A stretch of DNA of 64,000 bases from Kribbella pratensis (GTDB taxonomy: Bacteria; Actinomycetota; Actinomycetes; Propionibacteriales; Kribbellaceae), in the NCBI RefSeq assembly GCF_004366075.1, contig NZ_SODU01000004.1, positions 428,752 to 492,751 of the forward strand. Reading direction: 5' to 3'. Shown here one piece after another: positions 41,448 to 50,097 of the stretch (position 1 is its first letter; the number at the start of each line of letters is the position of its first letter). The position numbers and the translations under genes were made by a program. The notes below the pieces were generated by a model. The model saw only the letters and a list, made by a program, of their open reading frames with translations, was not told where the DNA came from and did no database searches.

Positions 41448-42647
41448 GTGAGCGGTCAGAGTTCCCGCAGTGACGTGGTGCCGTCCGGCATCGTGACCCT
41501 GCTCGGTACCCGCGGGCCCACCTCGCGGACGGCGATCGCCCGCAGCCTCGGGCTCAGCCCGGCGACGGTCACCCAGGTGACCAAGGATCTGATCGCCCGC
41601 GGGATCGTCGAGGAACTCGAGTCCGTGCCGTCGAACGGCGGCCGGCCCGCCCGGCTGCTCGGCCTGGCGAGCCGGACCGGTGTCGCGCTCGGCGCGAAGG
41701 TGACCGCCGACCATGTCGCCGTGGTGACGGTCGAGCTCGACGGGAGCGTGCGCTCGTCCGGCTCGCACGACTTCGACCCGGCAGCGGCCGGCGCGCTCGA
41801 CCGGCTCGGCCGGATCCTGACCGAGGAGGTCGCCGGGCTCGACGACCTGTTGCTCGGCGTCGGCGTCGGCGTCCCCGGGTCGGTGGACTCGCAGGCGTCC
41901 GGCATCGTCGACGCGCCGACACTCGGGTGGCGGGCCGCGCAGGTCGGACCGATCCTGCGACAGGCCGTCGGTACGCCGGTGCTCGTCGACAACGACGTGA
42001 ACACGCTGGCCGCGGCCGAGCGGCTGTACGGGATCGGCCGCGAGCATTCGTCGTACCTGGTGGTCACGATCGGCCGCGGGATCGGCTGCGCGATCGTGGT
42101 GGACGGCGGGATCTACCGCGGCGGCAACGGTGGTGCCGGCGAGATCGGTCACATCCCCATGTGGTGCACCGGCGGCGAGCAGCCGCCGTGTACCTGCGGC
42201 TCGACCGGATGCCTGGAGGCCTACATCGGCGCGGCCGGGCTGATCCGCACGGCGCGCGGCCGAGGAGTGCTGGGACCCCGCGGAACGCTGACCGGCCTGT
42301 TGCGGGCAGCAACCAACGGGGACGAGGACGCGCGGGCGATCTATGCCGAGGCGGGCGATCTGCTCGGCCGGGCCCTGGCCGGTGTCATCCACACCGTCGA
42401 TCCGGAGGTCGTCGTACTGCTGGGCGAAGGGGTCGACGGATGGGAGTTCTGGCAGCCCGGGTTCGAGCCGTCCTTCCGGCGGTCGTTGCTGCCGGCCCGC
42501 AAAGGCGTACCGGTGATGGTCGAGCCGTGGACGGAGGACCAGTGGGCCCGCGGCGCGGCCTCGCTCGTGCTCGCCTCGCCCTTCGACTCGGCCGGGAACG
42601 GCGGCGAGCAGAGCCGTCTCGTCCGCGCCCGGATGGGAGCGTCGTGA
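41448..42647 (+). CDS. ROK family transcriptional repressor
   Basis: The 399-aa protein has an N-terminal winged helix (TSRTAIARSLGLSPATVTQVTKDL) and a ROK sugar-kinase-like domain with VGVPGSVD, DNDVNTLAAAE, the ROK zinc motif CTCGSTGCLE and PEVVVLLGEG. GGAGG seven bases before GTG 41448 fixes the start. It heads a six-gene operon and should sense an imported alpha-glucoside or isomaltose-type sugar. Its stop overlaps the permease start (GTGA). Confidence 0.92.
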   Translation: MSGQSSRSDVVPSGIVTLLGTRGPTSRTAIARSLGLSPATVTQVTKDLIARGIVEELESVPSNGGRPARLLGLASRTGVALGAKVTADHVAVVTVELDGSVRSSGSHDFDPAAAGALDRLGRILTEEVAGLDDLLLGVGVGVPGSVDSQASGIVDAPTLGWRAAQVGPILRQAVGTPVLVDNDVNTLAAAERLYGIGREHSSYLVVTIGRGIGCAIVVDGGIYRGGNGGAGEIGHIPMWCTGGEQPPCTCGSTGCLEAYIGAAGLIRTARGRGVLGPRGTLTGLLRAATNGDEDARAIYAEAGDLLGRALAGVIHTVDPEVVVLLGEGVDGWEFWQPGFEPSFRRSLLPARKGVPVMVEPWTEDQWARGAASLVLASPFDSAGNGGEQSRLVRARMGAS

Positions 42648-43582
42648 GTACGCCGACGCTCACCCGGCCCAAGGCTCAGCAGGTTGAGCGACCAACCACG
42701 ACACATCGTTCGACGGGTTGGAAGAAGCTCGGCTGGGTGCTGTTCTTCCTGCTGCCCAGCGCGATCCCGCTGTTCGTCTTCACACTCGTGCCGATGGTGT
42801 CCAGCCTGTGGGTCAGCCTGCACAAGTGGAACCTGATCTCGCCGATGCAGTGGGTCGGGCTGGACAACTACACCAACCTCCTGACCGACCCGATGACCCG
42901 TCGCGTCTTCCTGCACACGCTGATCTACGTCGCCGGCTATCTGCCGCTCGTGTACGCCGGCGGTCTCGGGCTGGCGCTGGTACTCAACCAGCGGCTCAAG
43001 GGGCGCGCGTTCCTGCGAGCGACGTACTTCCTGCCGGTCGTGACGAGCTGGGTCGTCGTCGCGCTGGTGTGGAAATGGCTGCTCAATCCCGCGAACGGCC
43101 TCGTCAACCAGGTTCTCGGCTTCTTCGGCGTACCGGGCCCCGGCTGGTGGACCGATCCGCACTGGGCGTTGCCGGCGGTGATCCTGTCCTCGGCCTGGAA
43201 GGACCTCGGGTTCGTGATGGTGATCCTGCTCGCCGGACTGCAGGCCATCCCTTCGGACGTCCGCGAAGCAGCGTTGGTGGACGGGGCGAACGCGTGGCAG
43301 CGCTTCTGGCGGATCACCCTGCCGCTGCTGTCGCCGTCGACCTTCTTCGTGGTCGTGATCTCGCTGATCAACGGCTTCCAGGTCTTCGACCAGGTGTACG
43401 TGATGACCGGCGGCGGCCCGTCCGGCTCGAGTCAGGTGGTCGTCGGACAGATCTACGACCTGACCTTCCGGTACGGGCGGGCCGGTGAGGCGTCCGCACT
43501 GTCGTGGATCCTGTTCGCGGTGATCCTGGTGATCACGGCGTTCCAGATCCGCGGCCAGCGGCGGTGGGTGCACTATGCGTAG
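42644..43582 (+). CDS. Sugar ABC transporter permease (MalF/UgpA type)
   Basis: The 312-aa protein has six membrane helices and the EAA loop EAALVDGANAWQRFWRITLPLL that docks the ATPase. It belongs to the CUT1 oligosaccharide importer class. It pairs with the next permease, whose start lies within its last 8 bp. No ATPase gene occurs in the operon. Confidence 0.92.
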   Translation: MSTPTLTRPKAQQVERPTTTHRSTGWKKLGWVLFFLLPSAIPLFVFTLVPMVSSLWVSLHKWNLISPMQWVGLDNYTNLLTDPMTRRVFLHTLIYVAGYLPLVYAGGLGLALVLNQRLKGRAFLRATYFLPVVTSWVVVALVWKWLLNPANGLVNQVLGFFGVPGPGWWTDPHWALPAVILSSAWKDLGFVMVILLAGLQAIPSDVREAALVDGANAWQRFWRITLPLLSPSTFFVVVISLINGFQVFDQVYVMTGGGPSGSSQVVVGQIYDLTFRYGRAGEASALSWILFAVILVITAFQIRGQRRWVHYA

Positions 43583-44378
43583 GCTCTGGCTGTACGCCGC
43601 CGTCCTGGCCGGCGCGGCGATCATGCTCTTCCCCTTCCTGTGGACCGTGATCACCTCGATCACGCCTGAGGGATCGCTCGCCGACGGGCCGACGCTGATC
43701 GTCCACAACCCGACACTGGACGCCTACCGCGCGCTGATGGACGCGGTGCCGATCTGGCGGATCCTGGTGAACTCGCTGCTGATCGCGATCGCCTCCACCC
43801 TCTTCCAGTTGGTCACCGGGTCGATGGCGGCGTACGGATTCGCCCGGCTGCACTTCCCGTTGAAGAACGTGATCTTCGGCTGCTACCTGGCAACGCTGAT
43901 GGTGCCGTTGCAGGTGCTGGTCGTTCCGTTGTTCATCGAGATGAAGACGCTGAACCTGCAGGACACGTACTTCGCGCTACTCGCCCCGACGATCGCGTCC
44001 GCCTTCGGAGTGTTCCTGCTCCGGCAGGCGGTCACCGCCGTACCGGCCGAACTGGACGAGGCGGCCACCATCGACGGCGCCGGCCACCTGCGGATCTTCA
44101 CCACCATCGTGCTGCCGCTGATCCGGCCGGCACTCGCGACAGTCGCCGTGTTCGCGTTCATGGGTAGCTGGAACAGCTTCCTCTGGCCGCTCGTGGTGAT
44201 CCGGTCGCCGGAGTTCATGACCCTGCCGCTCGGCCTGTCCACGGTGCAGGGCCAGTTCACCACCCAGTGGGACGTCGTGATGGCGGGCTCCGTCGTCTCG
44301 ATCGTGCCGATCGCCGTCGTCTACCTGCTCGCGCAGCGCCACATCATCGCCGGTGTCGCACACACCGGCATCAAGTGA
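43575..44378 (+). CDS. Sugar ABC transporter permease (MalG/UgpE type)
   Basis: This 267-aa partner permease has six helices and the EAA loop DEAATIDGAGHLRIFTTIVLPLI. The N-terminal MRRLWLYAAVLAGAAIMLFPFLW and PIWRILVNSLLIA match MalG-type subunits. It forms the membrane channel with the preceding gene product. Confidence 0.92.
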   Translation: MRRLWLYAAVLAGAAIMLFPFLWTVITSITPEGSLADGPTLIVHNPTLDAYRALMDAVPIWRILVNSLLIAIASTLFQLVTGSMAAYGFARLHFPLKNVIFGCYLATLMVPLQVLVVPLFIEMKTLNLQDTYFALLAPTIASAFGVFLLRQAVTAVPAELDEAATIDGAGHLRIFTTIVLPLIRPALATVAVFAFMGSWNSFLWPLVVIRSPEFMTLPLGLSTVQGQFTTQWDVVMAGSVVSIVPIAVVYLLAQRHIIAGVAHTGIK

Positions 44379-44389
44379 GAGGAACACCC

Positions 44390-45649
44390 ATGCGCCTACT
44401 CAAGTTCGCGGCCGTCTCAGCACTGAGCCTGACCGCCGCGCTCGCGCTGACCGCCTGCGGGCAGGGATCCGCGACCAAAGAGGCCGCCGCACCCGACGGC
44501 AAGTCGGTCGTGCGGTACATGAACTTCTCGTCCAACGACGGGCACGAGAAGGATCTGACCGCGATCGTCAACGCTTTCCAGACGGCCAACCCGGACATCA
44601 CGGTCCAGGTCGAGACCGTGCCGTACGCCGACTACTTCACGAAACTGCAGACCGCGGTCGCTGGTGGCACCGCGGCCGACGCCTTCGAGCTCAACTACGA
44701 GAACTTCGTCACGTACGCGAGCAACGGCTCGCTGGCCGAGCTGAAGAACGTCGACTCGTCGACGTACAAGAAGACGTTGTACGACGCGTTCAACTCCGGC
44801 GGCAAGCAGTACGGCGTACCTGAGTCCTTCTCCAACGTCGTGCTGTTCTACAACAAGGCGATGTTCAAGCAGGCCGGCGTCGCCGAGCCCACGGCCGACT
44901 GGACCTGGAAGGACGAGCAGGCCGCAGCCGCCAAGCTGACGAACAAGGCGACCAAGACCTGGGGCGACTACCAGCCGGTGTCGTACAACGAGTTCTACAA
45001 GGTGCTCGCGCAGAACGGCGGTGAGTTCCTGAACGCGGACCGGACCGAGGCCACCTTCAACTCGCCGCAGGGCGTCGAGGCCGCGAAGTTCCTGGTCGGC
45101 AAGGTGGGCAAGACGATGCCGACCGAGGCCGACGGAGCCGGTACGCCGGATTTCGACTCCAAGCTGTTCAAGTCCGGGAAGCTCGCGATGTGGCACACCG
45201 GCATCTGGATGTTCTCGGCGCTCGACGGCGTGAAGTTCGACTGGGACGTCGTGGTCGAGCCGGGCAACACGCAGAAGGCCTCCGCGATGTTCGCGAACGG
45301 GCTCGTGGTGAACGCCGCGTCCAAGAACGCCGACGCGGCGCAGAAGTGGATCACCTATCTGGCCTCGTCCGACGAGACGACCAAGACGCGGCTCGCGTCG
45401 TCCTGGGAACTGCCCCCGGTCGCCGACGAGACCAAGCTGAAGAGCTACCTCGACCAGCCGAAGCCTGCCAACCGTGAGGCCGTGTTCACCGCGCTCGAGG
45501 CGCCGGTGCTCCCACCGGTGATCGAACGGCAGCAGGAGATGCAGGATGCGGTCACCCAGGAACTGACGGCGGCGGCCGCCGGCCGGAAGACCGTCGAGAA
45601 GGCGCTGGCGGACGCCCAGTCCAAGGTGAACGGTCTGCTGAAGAAGTGA
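44390..45649 (+). CDS. Sugar-binding lipoprotein of the ABC importer
   Basis: The 419-aa family-1 solute-binding protein has a lipoprotein signal peptide with lipobox LTAC and Cys23 as the acylated residue. Mature-domain landmarks are NFSSNDGHEKDLTAIVNAFQ, DAFELNYENFVTYA, GKLAMWHTGIWMF and KWITYLASSDE. AGAGGAA lies just before ATG 44390. By operon context the ligand is probably isomaltose or a related alpha-1,6 glucoside. Confidence 0.9.
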   Translation: MRLLKFAAVSALSLTAALALTACGQGSATKEAAAPDGKSVVRYMNFSSNDGHEKDLTAIVNAFQTANPDITVQVETVPYADYFTKLQTAVAGGTAADAFELNYENFVTYASNGSLAELKNVDSSTYKKTLYDAFNSGGKQYGVPESFSNVVLFYNKAMFKQAGVAEPTADWTWKDEQAAAAKLTNKATKTWGDYQPVSYNEFYKVLAQNGGEFLNADRTEATFNSPQGVEAAKFLVGKVGKTMPTEADGAGTPDFDSKLFKSGKLAMWHTGIWMFSALDGVKFDWDVVVEPGNTQKASAMFANGLVVNAASKNADAAQKWITYLASSDETTKTRLASSWELPPVADETKLKSYLDQPKPANREAVFTALEAPVLPPVIERQQEMQDAVTQELTAAAAGRKTVEKALADAQSKVNGLLKK

Positions 45650-46767
45650 TCGTGTCGAAGATAGATCTCACCAGGCTGCGTGCGCTGGCCCACCACAGCC
45701 ACGCGGTCATCACCGAGCACCAGGACGCCGGCGGCGCGTACCCGGCCGCGCCGACGTTCTCGGCGTACAAGGGGTACGCGTGGCTGCGGGACGGGTCGTT
45801 CACCGCGGAGGGAATATCACGGTACGGCGATGTCGCGTCAGCCGACCGGTTTCACGACTGGGCGGATCGGGTGTTGCGGGGCCGGCGAACACAGGTCGAC
45901 GACCTGTGCGCTGCGGCGGCCAGAGGTGAGCGACCAGCCGACTCCACGATGCTCCCGACGCGGTTCACGTTCGACGGCGGCGACGGGTCGGATCCTTGGT
46001 GGGACTTCCAGACCGACGGCTACGGGATGTGGCTGTGGTCGGTCGTGAGCCACGCGCACCGGCACGGACTCGACCTCGAGCGGTGGCGCGGTGGGATCGA
46101 TGTCGCCGTCGACTACCTGGTCGCGTTCTGGGACCGGCCTTGTTACGACTGGTGGGAGGAACACGTCGAACAGCGGCACGTGTCCACGCTGGGTGCGATC
46201 CATGGCGGGCTGACGGCCATCGCGCCGTACACCTCCGTCCCGGTCCTGGAAGTTGCCGAGCGCATCCGTTCGCTGGTCGATGCCGAAGGCACTCGGGACG
46301 GCCATCTGACCAAGTGGCTGGGATCGTCGGCGGTCGACGGGGCGCTGCCGGCGTGCGTCGTACCGTTCGGGCTGGTGACGGGCGACGTCGGCGCGGCCAC
46401 ACTGGCCGCGGTCGCCCGGGACCTGGATGTCGACGGCGGCGTGCACCGGTTCAGGGCCGACGTGTTCTACGGCGGTGGGCAGTGGATCCTGCTGTCCGCA
46501 CTGCTCGGGTGGAACCTCGCGGCCGCCGGTGACACGGCCGGCGCCTGGCGGCACCTCCGCTGGATCGCGGACCAGGCGTCGCCCGAGGGTGACCTTCCCG
46601 AGCAGGTCGCCCACCATCTGTTGCACCCCGGCGCGCGCGACGAGTGGATCGCGCGCTGGGGCACCGTGGCCAGCCCGTTGCTCTGGTCACACGGCATGTA
46701 CCTGATCCTCGCCGACGAACTCGGCATCCTTCCGAAGAACACATCCTCCGCGAGAAGGCCTGAATGA
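45646..46767 (+). CDS. GH15 glycosidase, probable isomaltose glucohydrolase
   Basis: The 373-aa cytoplasmic alpha/alpha-barrel enzyme has GYAWLRDGSFTAEGISRYG, YDWWEEHVEQRHVSTLGAIHGGL (Glu171/Glu172, general acid candidates) and ASPEGDLPEQVAHHLL (Glu314 or Glu319, base candidates). It is far shorter than secreted glucoamylases and has no signal peptide, so it should split short imported alpha-glucosides. I recall a characterised Kribbella flavida isomaltose glucohydrolase of GH15 beside a GH31 gene; this looks like the same arrangement, but I cannot verify it. GTG 45646 overlaps the lipoprotein stop; GTG 45652 is an alternative. Confidence 0.8.
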   Translation: MIVSKIDLTRLRALAHHSHAVITEHQDAGGAYPAAPTFSAYKGYAWLRDGSFTAEGISRYGDVASADRFHDWADRVLRGRRTQVDDLCAAAARGERPADSTMLPTRFTFDGGDGSDPWWDFQTDGYGMWLWSVVSHAHRHGLDLERWRGGIDVAVDYLVAFWDRPCYDWWEEHVEQRHVSTLGAIHGGLTAIAPYTSVPVLEVAERIRSLVDAEGTRDGHLTKWLGSSAVDGALPACVVPFGLVTGDVGAATLAAVARDLDVDGGVHRFRADVFYGGGQWILLSALLGWNLAAAGDTAGAWRHLRWIADQASPEGDLPEQVAHHLLHPGARDEWIARWGTVASPLLWSHGMYLILADELGILPKNTSSARRPE

Positions 46768-48926
46768 TCACGCATCGCCCCCACGGCATCGAGCACCCGT
46801 ACGCCACCTCACCCGACCAGCGCGTCCCTGTCCTCCCGCTGGCCGGTGAGCCGGTCCGTCTCGGCGTCGTGGCCTCCCCCGGCATCACGTCCGTCGTCTG
46901 CGAGTGGGGTACGACGACACTCGAGATGGCTCCTGCGCGCGCCACCGCGGCCGATGCGGCGGCCCTCGCCGGCGGCGAAGGACATCTCAGCGAGGCGCAG
47001 GCGAAGTCGTTGGGTTCCGACGACGGGTGGTCGGTGGTCACACCGCCGGTCCTGGAGCCGGTGCGCTACCGCTTCCGGGCGGGTGACGAGACCACCGAGT
47101 GGTTCGAGCTCGCGCCGGCCACCTGGATGCCTGACCGTGGTGAGGTCCGCGGTGGCGGCGATCGTGTGCGCGGTGTCGAATGGCTGGTCTCGGCAGACGG
47201 TGTGCATCGGGCCAGGTTCGAGCTGCCGCTGCGGCCGGGCGATCACCTGGTCGGGTTCGGGGAACGGTACGACCACCTGGACCAGCGCGGGCAGCAACTC
47301 GACGCAGTGGTGTTCGAGCAGTACAAGGCCCAAGGAGCTCATGGGCGTACCTACCTGCCGATGCCGTTCGCGCATGTGGTGAACGGCGGTTGGGGATTCC
47401 ACGTCCGGACGTCCCGGCGTACCTGGTTCTCGTCGGACGACCGGAGCCTCAAGGTCGAGGTCGCCCTGGGCGACGAACCGGTCGTCGACCTGGCCGTCTA
47501 CGAGGGTTCGCCGACAGAGGTGCTCACGGCGTTCCTCGACGAGGCCGGGCGGGCCGAGGAGCTGCCCGACTGGGTGTTCCGGTTGTGGGCCTCCGGCAAC
47601 GAGTGGAACACCCAGGACCTGGTGATGGCGCGGATGGACGCACACCGGGACCTGGACATCCCGGTCGGCGCGGTGGTGATCGAAGCCTGGAGCGACGAGG
47701 AAGGCATCACGATCTGGCGCGACGCGCAGTACGACGTCACGACGGACGGCAGCGCGCACAAGGCGAATGACTTCAGCTACCCGGCTGACGGCGCGTGGCC
47801 CTCGCCCAAGACGATGATCGACGAACTGCACGACCGCGACATCAAGGTGATCCTCTGGCAGATCCCCTTGCAGAAAAGCGAATTCAGCACCGGTCAGGTC
47901 GCGGCCGACGCCGACGCGATGATCCGCGAACGACACGCGGTACTCGAGGGGGACGGTACGGCGTACCACAATCGCGGCTGGTGGTTCCCGCAGGCGCTGA
48001 TGCCGGACCTGTCCGTGCAGCGGACCCGCGACTGGTGGACGGAGAAGCGGCGCTACCTGGTCGAGGATCTCGATGTCGACGGGTTCAAGACCGACGGCGG
48101 CGAACACGCATGGGGCCACGACTTGCGCTACGCGGACGGCCGGCTCGGGGACGAGGGCAACAACCTGTTCCCGGTCCACTACGCCCGCGCGTTCGGTGAC
48201 CTGCTCCGCTCGGCCGGCAAGGCGCCGGTGACGTTCTCCCGTGCGGGCTTCACCGGATCGCAGGCACACGGCATCTTCTGGGCGGGTGACGAGGACTCCA
48301 CCTGGGAGGCGTTCCGCTCGTCGATCACCGCGGGCCTGACCGCCGCGTCCTGCGGCATCGTCTACTGGGGCTGGGATCTGGCCGGGTTCTCGGGCCCCGT
48401 CCCCGACGCCGAGCTCTACCTCCGGGCCACTGCCGCGTCGGCCTTCCTGCCGATCATGCAGTACCACTCCGAGTTCAACCACCACCGCCGCCCGCTCCGC
48501 GACCGTACGCCGTGGCACGTCGCCGAGACCACGGGTGACGACCGGGTCGTCCCAATCTTCCGCGCGTACGCCGTACTTCGGGAGAAGCTCGTTCCGTACC
48601 TGGCCGCGCAGGCCGCGCGAACGATCGCCACCGATCGCCCGCTGCTCCGGCCGCTCTTCTTCGACCACGCCGACGACCAGGAGATCTGGCGCCACCCGTA
48701 CCAGTACCTCCTCGGCGACGACCTGCTGGTCAACCCGGTACTCGAACCCGGAGCCACCACATGGACGACGTACCTCCCGTCGGGCACCTGGTACGACGCC
48801 TGGACCGGCGGCTCCGTGCCGAGCGGCCGGGTGACCCGCGACGTACCGCTCGACACGATCCCGGTGTACAGCCGCACCCCCGGCTGGAACCTGACCCGAG
48901 GCGTTGTCCCCGAGGTGCCGAGCTGA
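46764..48926 (+). CDS. GH31 alpha-glucosidase-type enzyme
   Basis: The 720-aa cytoplasmic GH31 enzyme has nucleophile Asp444 (DGFKTDGGE) and acid/base candidate Asp509 (WAGDEDSTWEAF). WASGNEWNTQ and IEAWSDEEG mark the barrel, and a C-terminal beta-sandwich starts near LLVNPVLEPGATTW. It would remove glucose from oligosaccharides carried in by the ABC importer and work with the GH15 enzyme. ATG 46764 overlaps the GH15 stop and has GAGAAGG upstream. It is the last gene of the ROK-controlled operon. Confidence 0.9.
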   Translation: MITHRPHGIEHPYATSPDQRVPVLPLAGEPVRLGVVASPGITSVVCEWGTTTLEMAPARATAADAAALAGGEGHLSEAQAKSLGSDDGWSVVTPPVLEPVRYRFRAGDETTEWFELAPATWMPDRGEVRGGGDRVRGVEWLVSADGVHRARFELPLRPGDHLVGFGERYDHLDQRGQQLDAVVFEQYKAQGAHGRTYLPMPFAHVVNGGWGFHVRTSRRTWFSSDDRSLKVEVALGDEPVVDLAVYEGSPTEVLTAFLDEAGRAEELPDWVFRLWASGNEWNTQDLVMARMDAHRDLDIPVGAVVIEAWSDEEGITIWRDAQYDVTTDGSAHKANDFSYPADGAWPSPKTMIDELHDRDIKVILWQIPLQKSEFSTGQVAADADAMIRERHAVLEGDGTAYHNRGWWFPQALMPDLSVQRTRDWWTEKRRYLVEDLDVDGFKTDGGEHAWGHDLRYADGRLGDEGNNLFPVHYARAFGDLLRSAGKAPVTFSRAGFTGSQAHGIFWAGDEDSTWEAFRSSITAGLTAASCGIVYWGWDLAGFSGPVPDAELYLRATAASAFLPIMQYHSEFNHHRRPLRDRTPWHVAETTGDDRVVPIFRAYAVLREKLVPYLAAQAARTIATDRPLLRPLFFDHADDQEIWRHPYQYLLGDDLLVNPVLEPGATTWTTYLPSGTWYDAWTGGSVPSGRVTRDVPLDTIPVYSRTPGWNLTRGVVPEVPS

Positions 48927-48930
48927 ACTG

Positions 48931-49983
48931 TTATCGGGCTGCGCCGCGGACGGTCGCGTTCTGCTGGGCGGTGAGGGCCAGTCGCATGGTTTCGAAGGTG
49001 TGCTCCTGCGGCGCGGCCGTCGTGGTTCGGTCCCGGACGTCACGCAGCACGTCCGCGTAGTAGGTCACCGGGACCTCCGAGCAATCGATGTAATGCGTGC
49101 CGTCCTTGTCCACCAGGAACAGGTGGTTGCCGCCGTCGCGGCCCGCAATGTCGACGTACTTGCGCAGCTCGATGTAGCCCTCGGTGCCGAGCACGGTCAG
49201 CCGACCGTCGCCCCAGGTCGGCAACCCGTCGGGGGTGTACCAGTCGACCCGGATGTAGCCCTGGGCGTTGCCGCTGCGTAGGAGGAGCTCGCCGAAGTCC
49301 TGCAGACCCGGCTCGTCGGGGTTGGCGAAGTTCCCGACCGAGCTGGTCACCACCTCCGCGGTCCGTGCACCGGTGAACCAGAGGAACTGGTCGATCTGGT
49401 GCGAGGCGATATCGGTCAGAATGCCGCCGTACCGCGCCTTGTCGTAGAACCAGTCCGGGCGGCCGCCGCCACCGGCGAGATGACCGCGGTCGCCGATCCG
49501 GTGCGGTCCGATCCCGAGCGTCTGCACGACCGTGCCGATCCGGCCCTCGCGGACCAGCTCGCCGGCCTTGAGCACGCAGGGGACCTCGAACCGCTCGGAG
49601 AACGTCACCGACCAGAACCGGCCACTCTGGCCGACCGCCTTCTCGACCTCCTCCAGCTGCTCGAGGGTGACGCACCCGGGCTTGTCGGCCATCACGTCCT
49701 TGCCGGCCCGCAGCGCCGCGACCGCGATCGGCCCGCGCCGGTCCGGTACGGCGGCGGTCACGATCAGGTCGATGCCGTCCTGGGCGATCAGCTCGTCGGG
49801 ATCCTCGATCACGGGTACGTCGGGATACCGCTCCCGCATCGTGCCCGCGACCGCTGCGGCCGGGTCGTCGGTGGCCATCCCGGCGAACGTCGCACCGGCC
49901 GCGATCAGACCGGCGACCTGACCGAAGATGTGCGCGTGGTCGAGCCCGACGGCGGCGAATCTGATGGGCTGGCTGGAAGTCAA
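48931..49983 (-). CDS. Gfo/Idh/MocA family oxidoreductase
   Basis: The 350-aa NAD(P)-dependent sugar or inositol dehydrogenase-type protein has an N-terminal Rossmann fold (FAAVGLDHAHIFGQVAGLIAAGA). The conserved EKP-like loop reads ADKPGCVTLEQLEE, and the C-terminal domain carries GGGGRPDWFYDKARYGGILTDIASHQIDQFLW with the catalytic-site His. TTG 49983 is chosen: GGAG lies six bases upstream and the fold starts at once, whereas the longer frame would run through the promoter region. It diverges from a LacI gene that probably controls it. The substrate is unknown. Confidence 0.83.
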   Translation of the reverse strand: MTSSQPIRFAAVGLDHAHIFGQVAGLIAAGATFAGMATDDPAAAVAGTMRERYPDVPVIEDPDELIAQDGIDLIVTAAVPDRRGPIAVAALRAGKDVMADKPGCVTLEQLEEVEKAVGQSGRFWSVTFSERFEVPCVLKAGELVREGRIGTVVQTLGIGPHRIGDRGHLAGGGGRPDWFYDKARYGGILTDIASHQIDQFLWFTGARTAEVVTSSVGNFANPDEPGLQDFGELLLRSGNAQGYIRVDWYTPDGLPTWGDGRLTVLGTEGYIELRKYVDIAGRDGGNHLFLVDKDGTHYIDCSEVPVTYYADVLRDVRDRTTTAAPQEHTFETMRLALTAQQNATVRGAAR

Positions 49984-49998
49984 GAGCGCTCCAATAGA

Positions 49999-50015
49999 AA
50001 GTGATCGATCCACTT
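49999..50015. promoter_or_regulatory. Candidate LacI operator between the oxidoreductase and its regulator
   Basis: AAGTGATCGATCCACTT is a dyad with arms AAGTG/CACTT and a CG near the centre. It lies just before the oxidoreductase gene's ribosome-binding site, where a repressor would block that transcript. It differs from the galactan-locus operator. Confidence 0.5.
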
Positions 50016-50020
50016 CTGAG

Positions 50021-50054
50021 TTGACAGCTAATCGGAGCCGGGATTTAGTGTCAA
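50021..50054. promoter_or_regulatory. Facing TTGACA hexamers (possible overlapping divergent promoters)
   Basis: TTGACA at 50021-50026 (plus) and TGTCAA at 50049-50054 (TTGACA on minus) face each other across 22 bp. Rightward, TTTAGT at 50044-50049 sits 17 bp after the first -35 and could serve the LacI gene. No good leftward -10 is seen. Confidence 0.35.
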
Positions 50055-50097
50055 GACCTCCGACGGGCATTCATAATGGTTCGGAATAGAGGTGAAC

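Noticed and set aside
48931..50070. Oxidoreductase start at 50070
   Set aside because: That extension crosses the predicted promoter and operator and adds 29 residues before the Rossmann fold.
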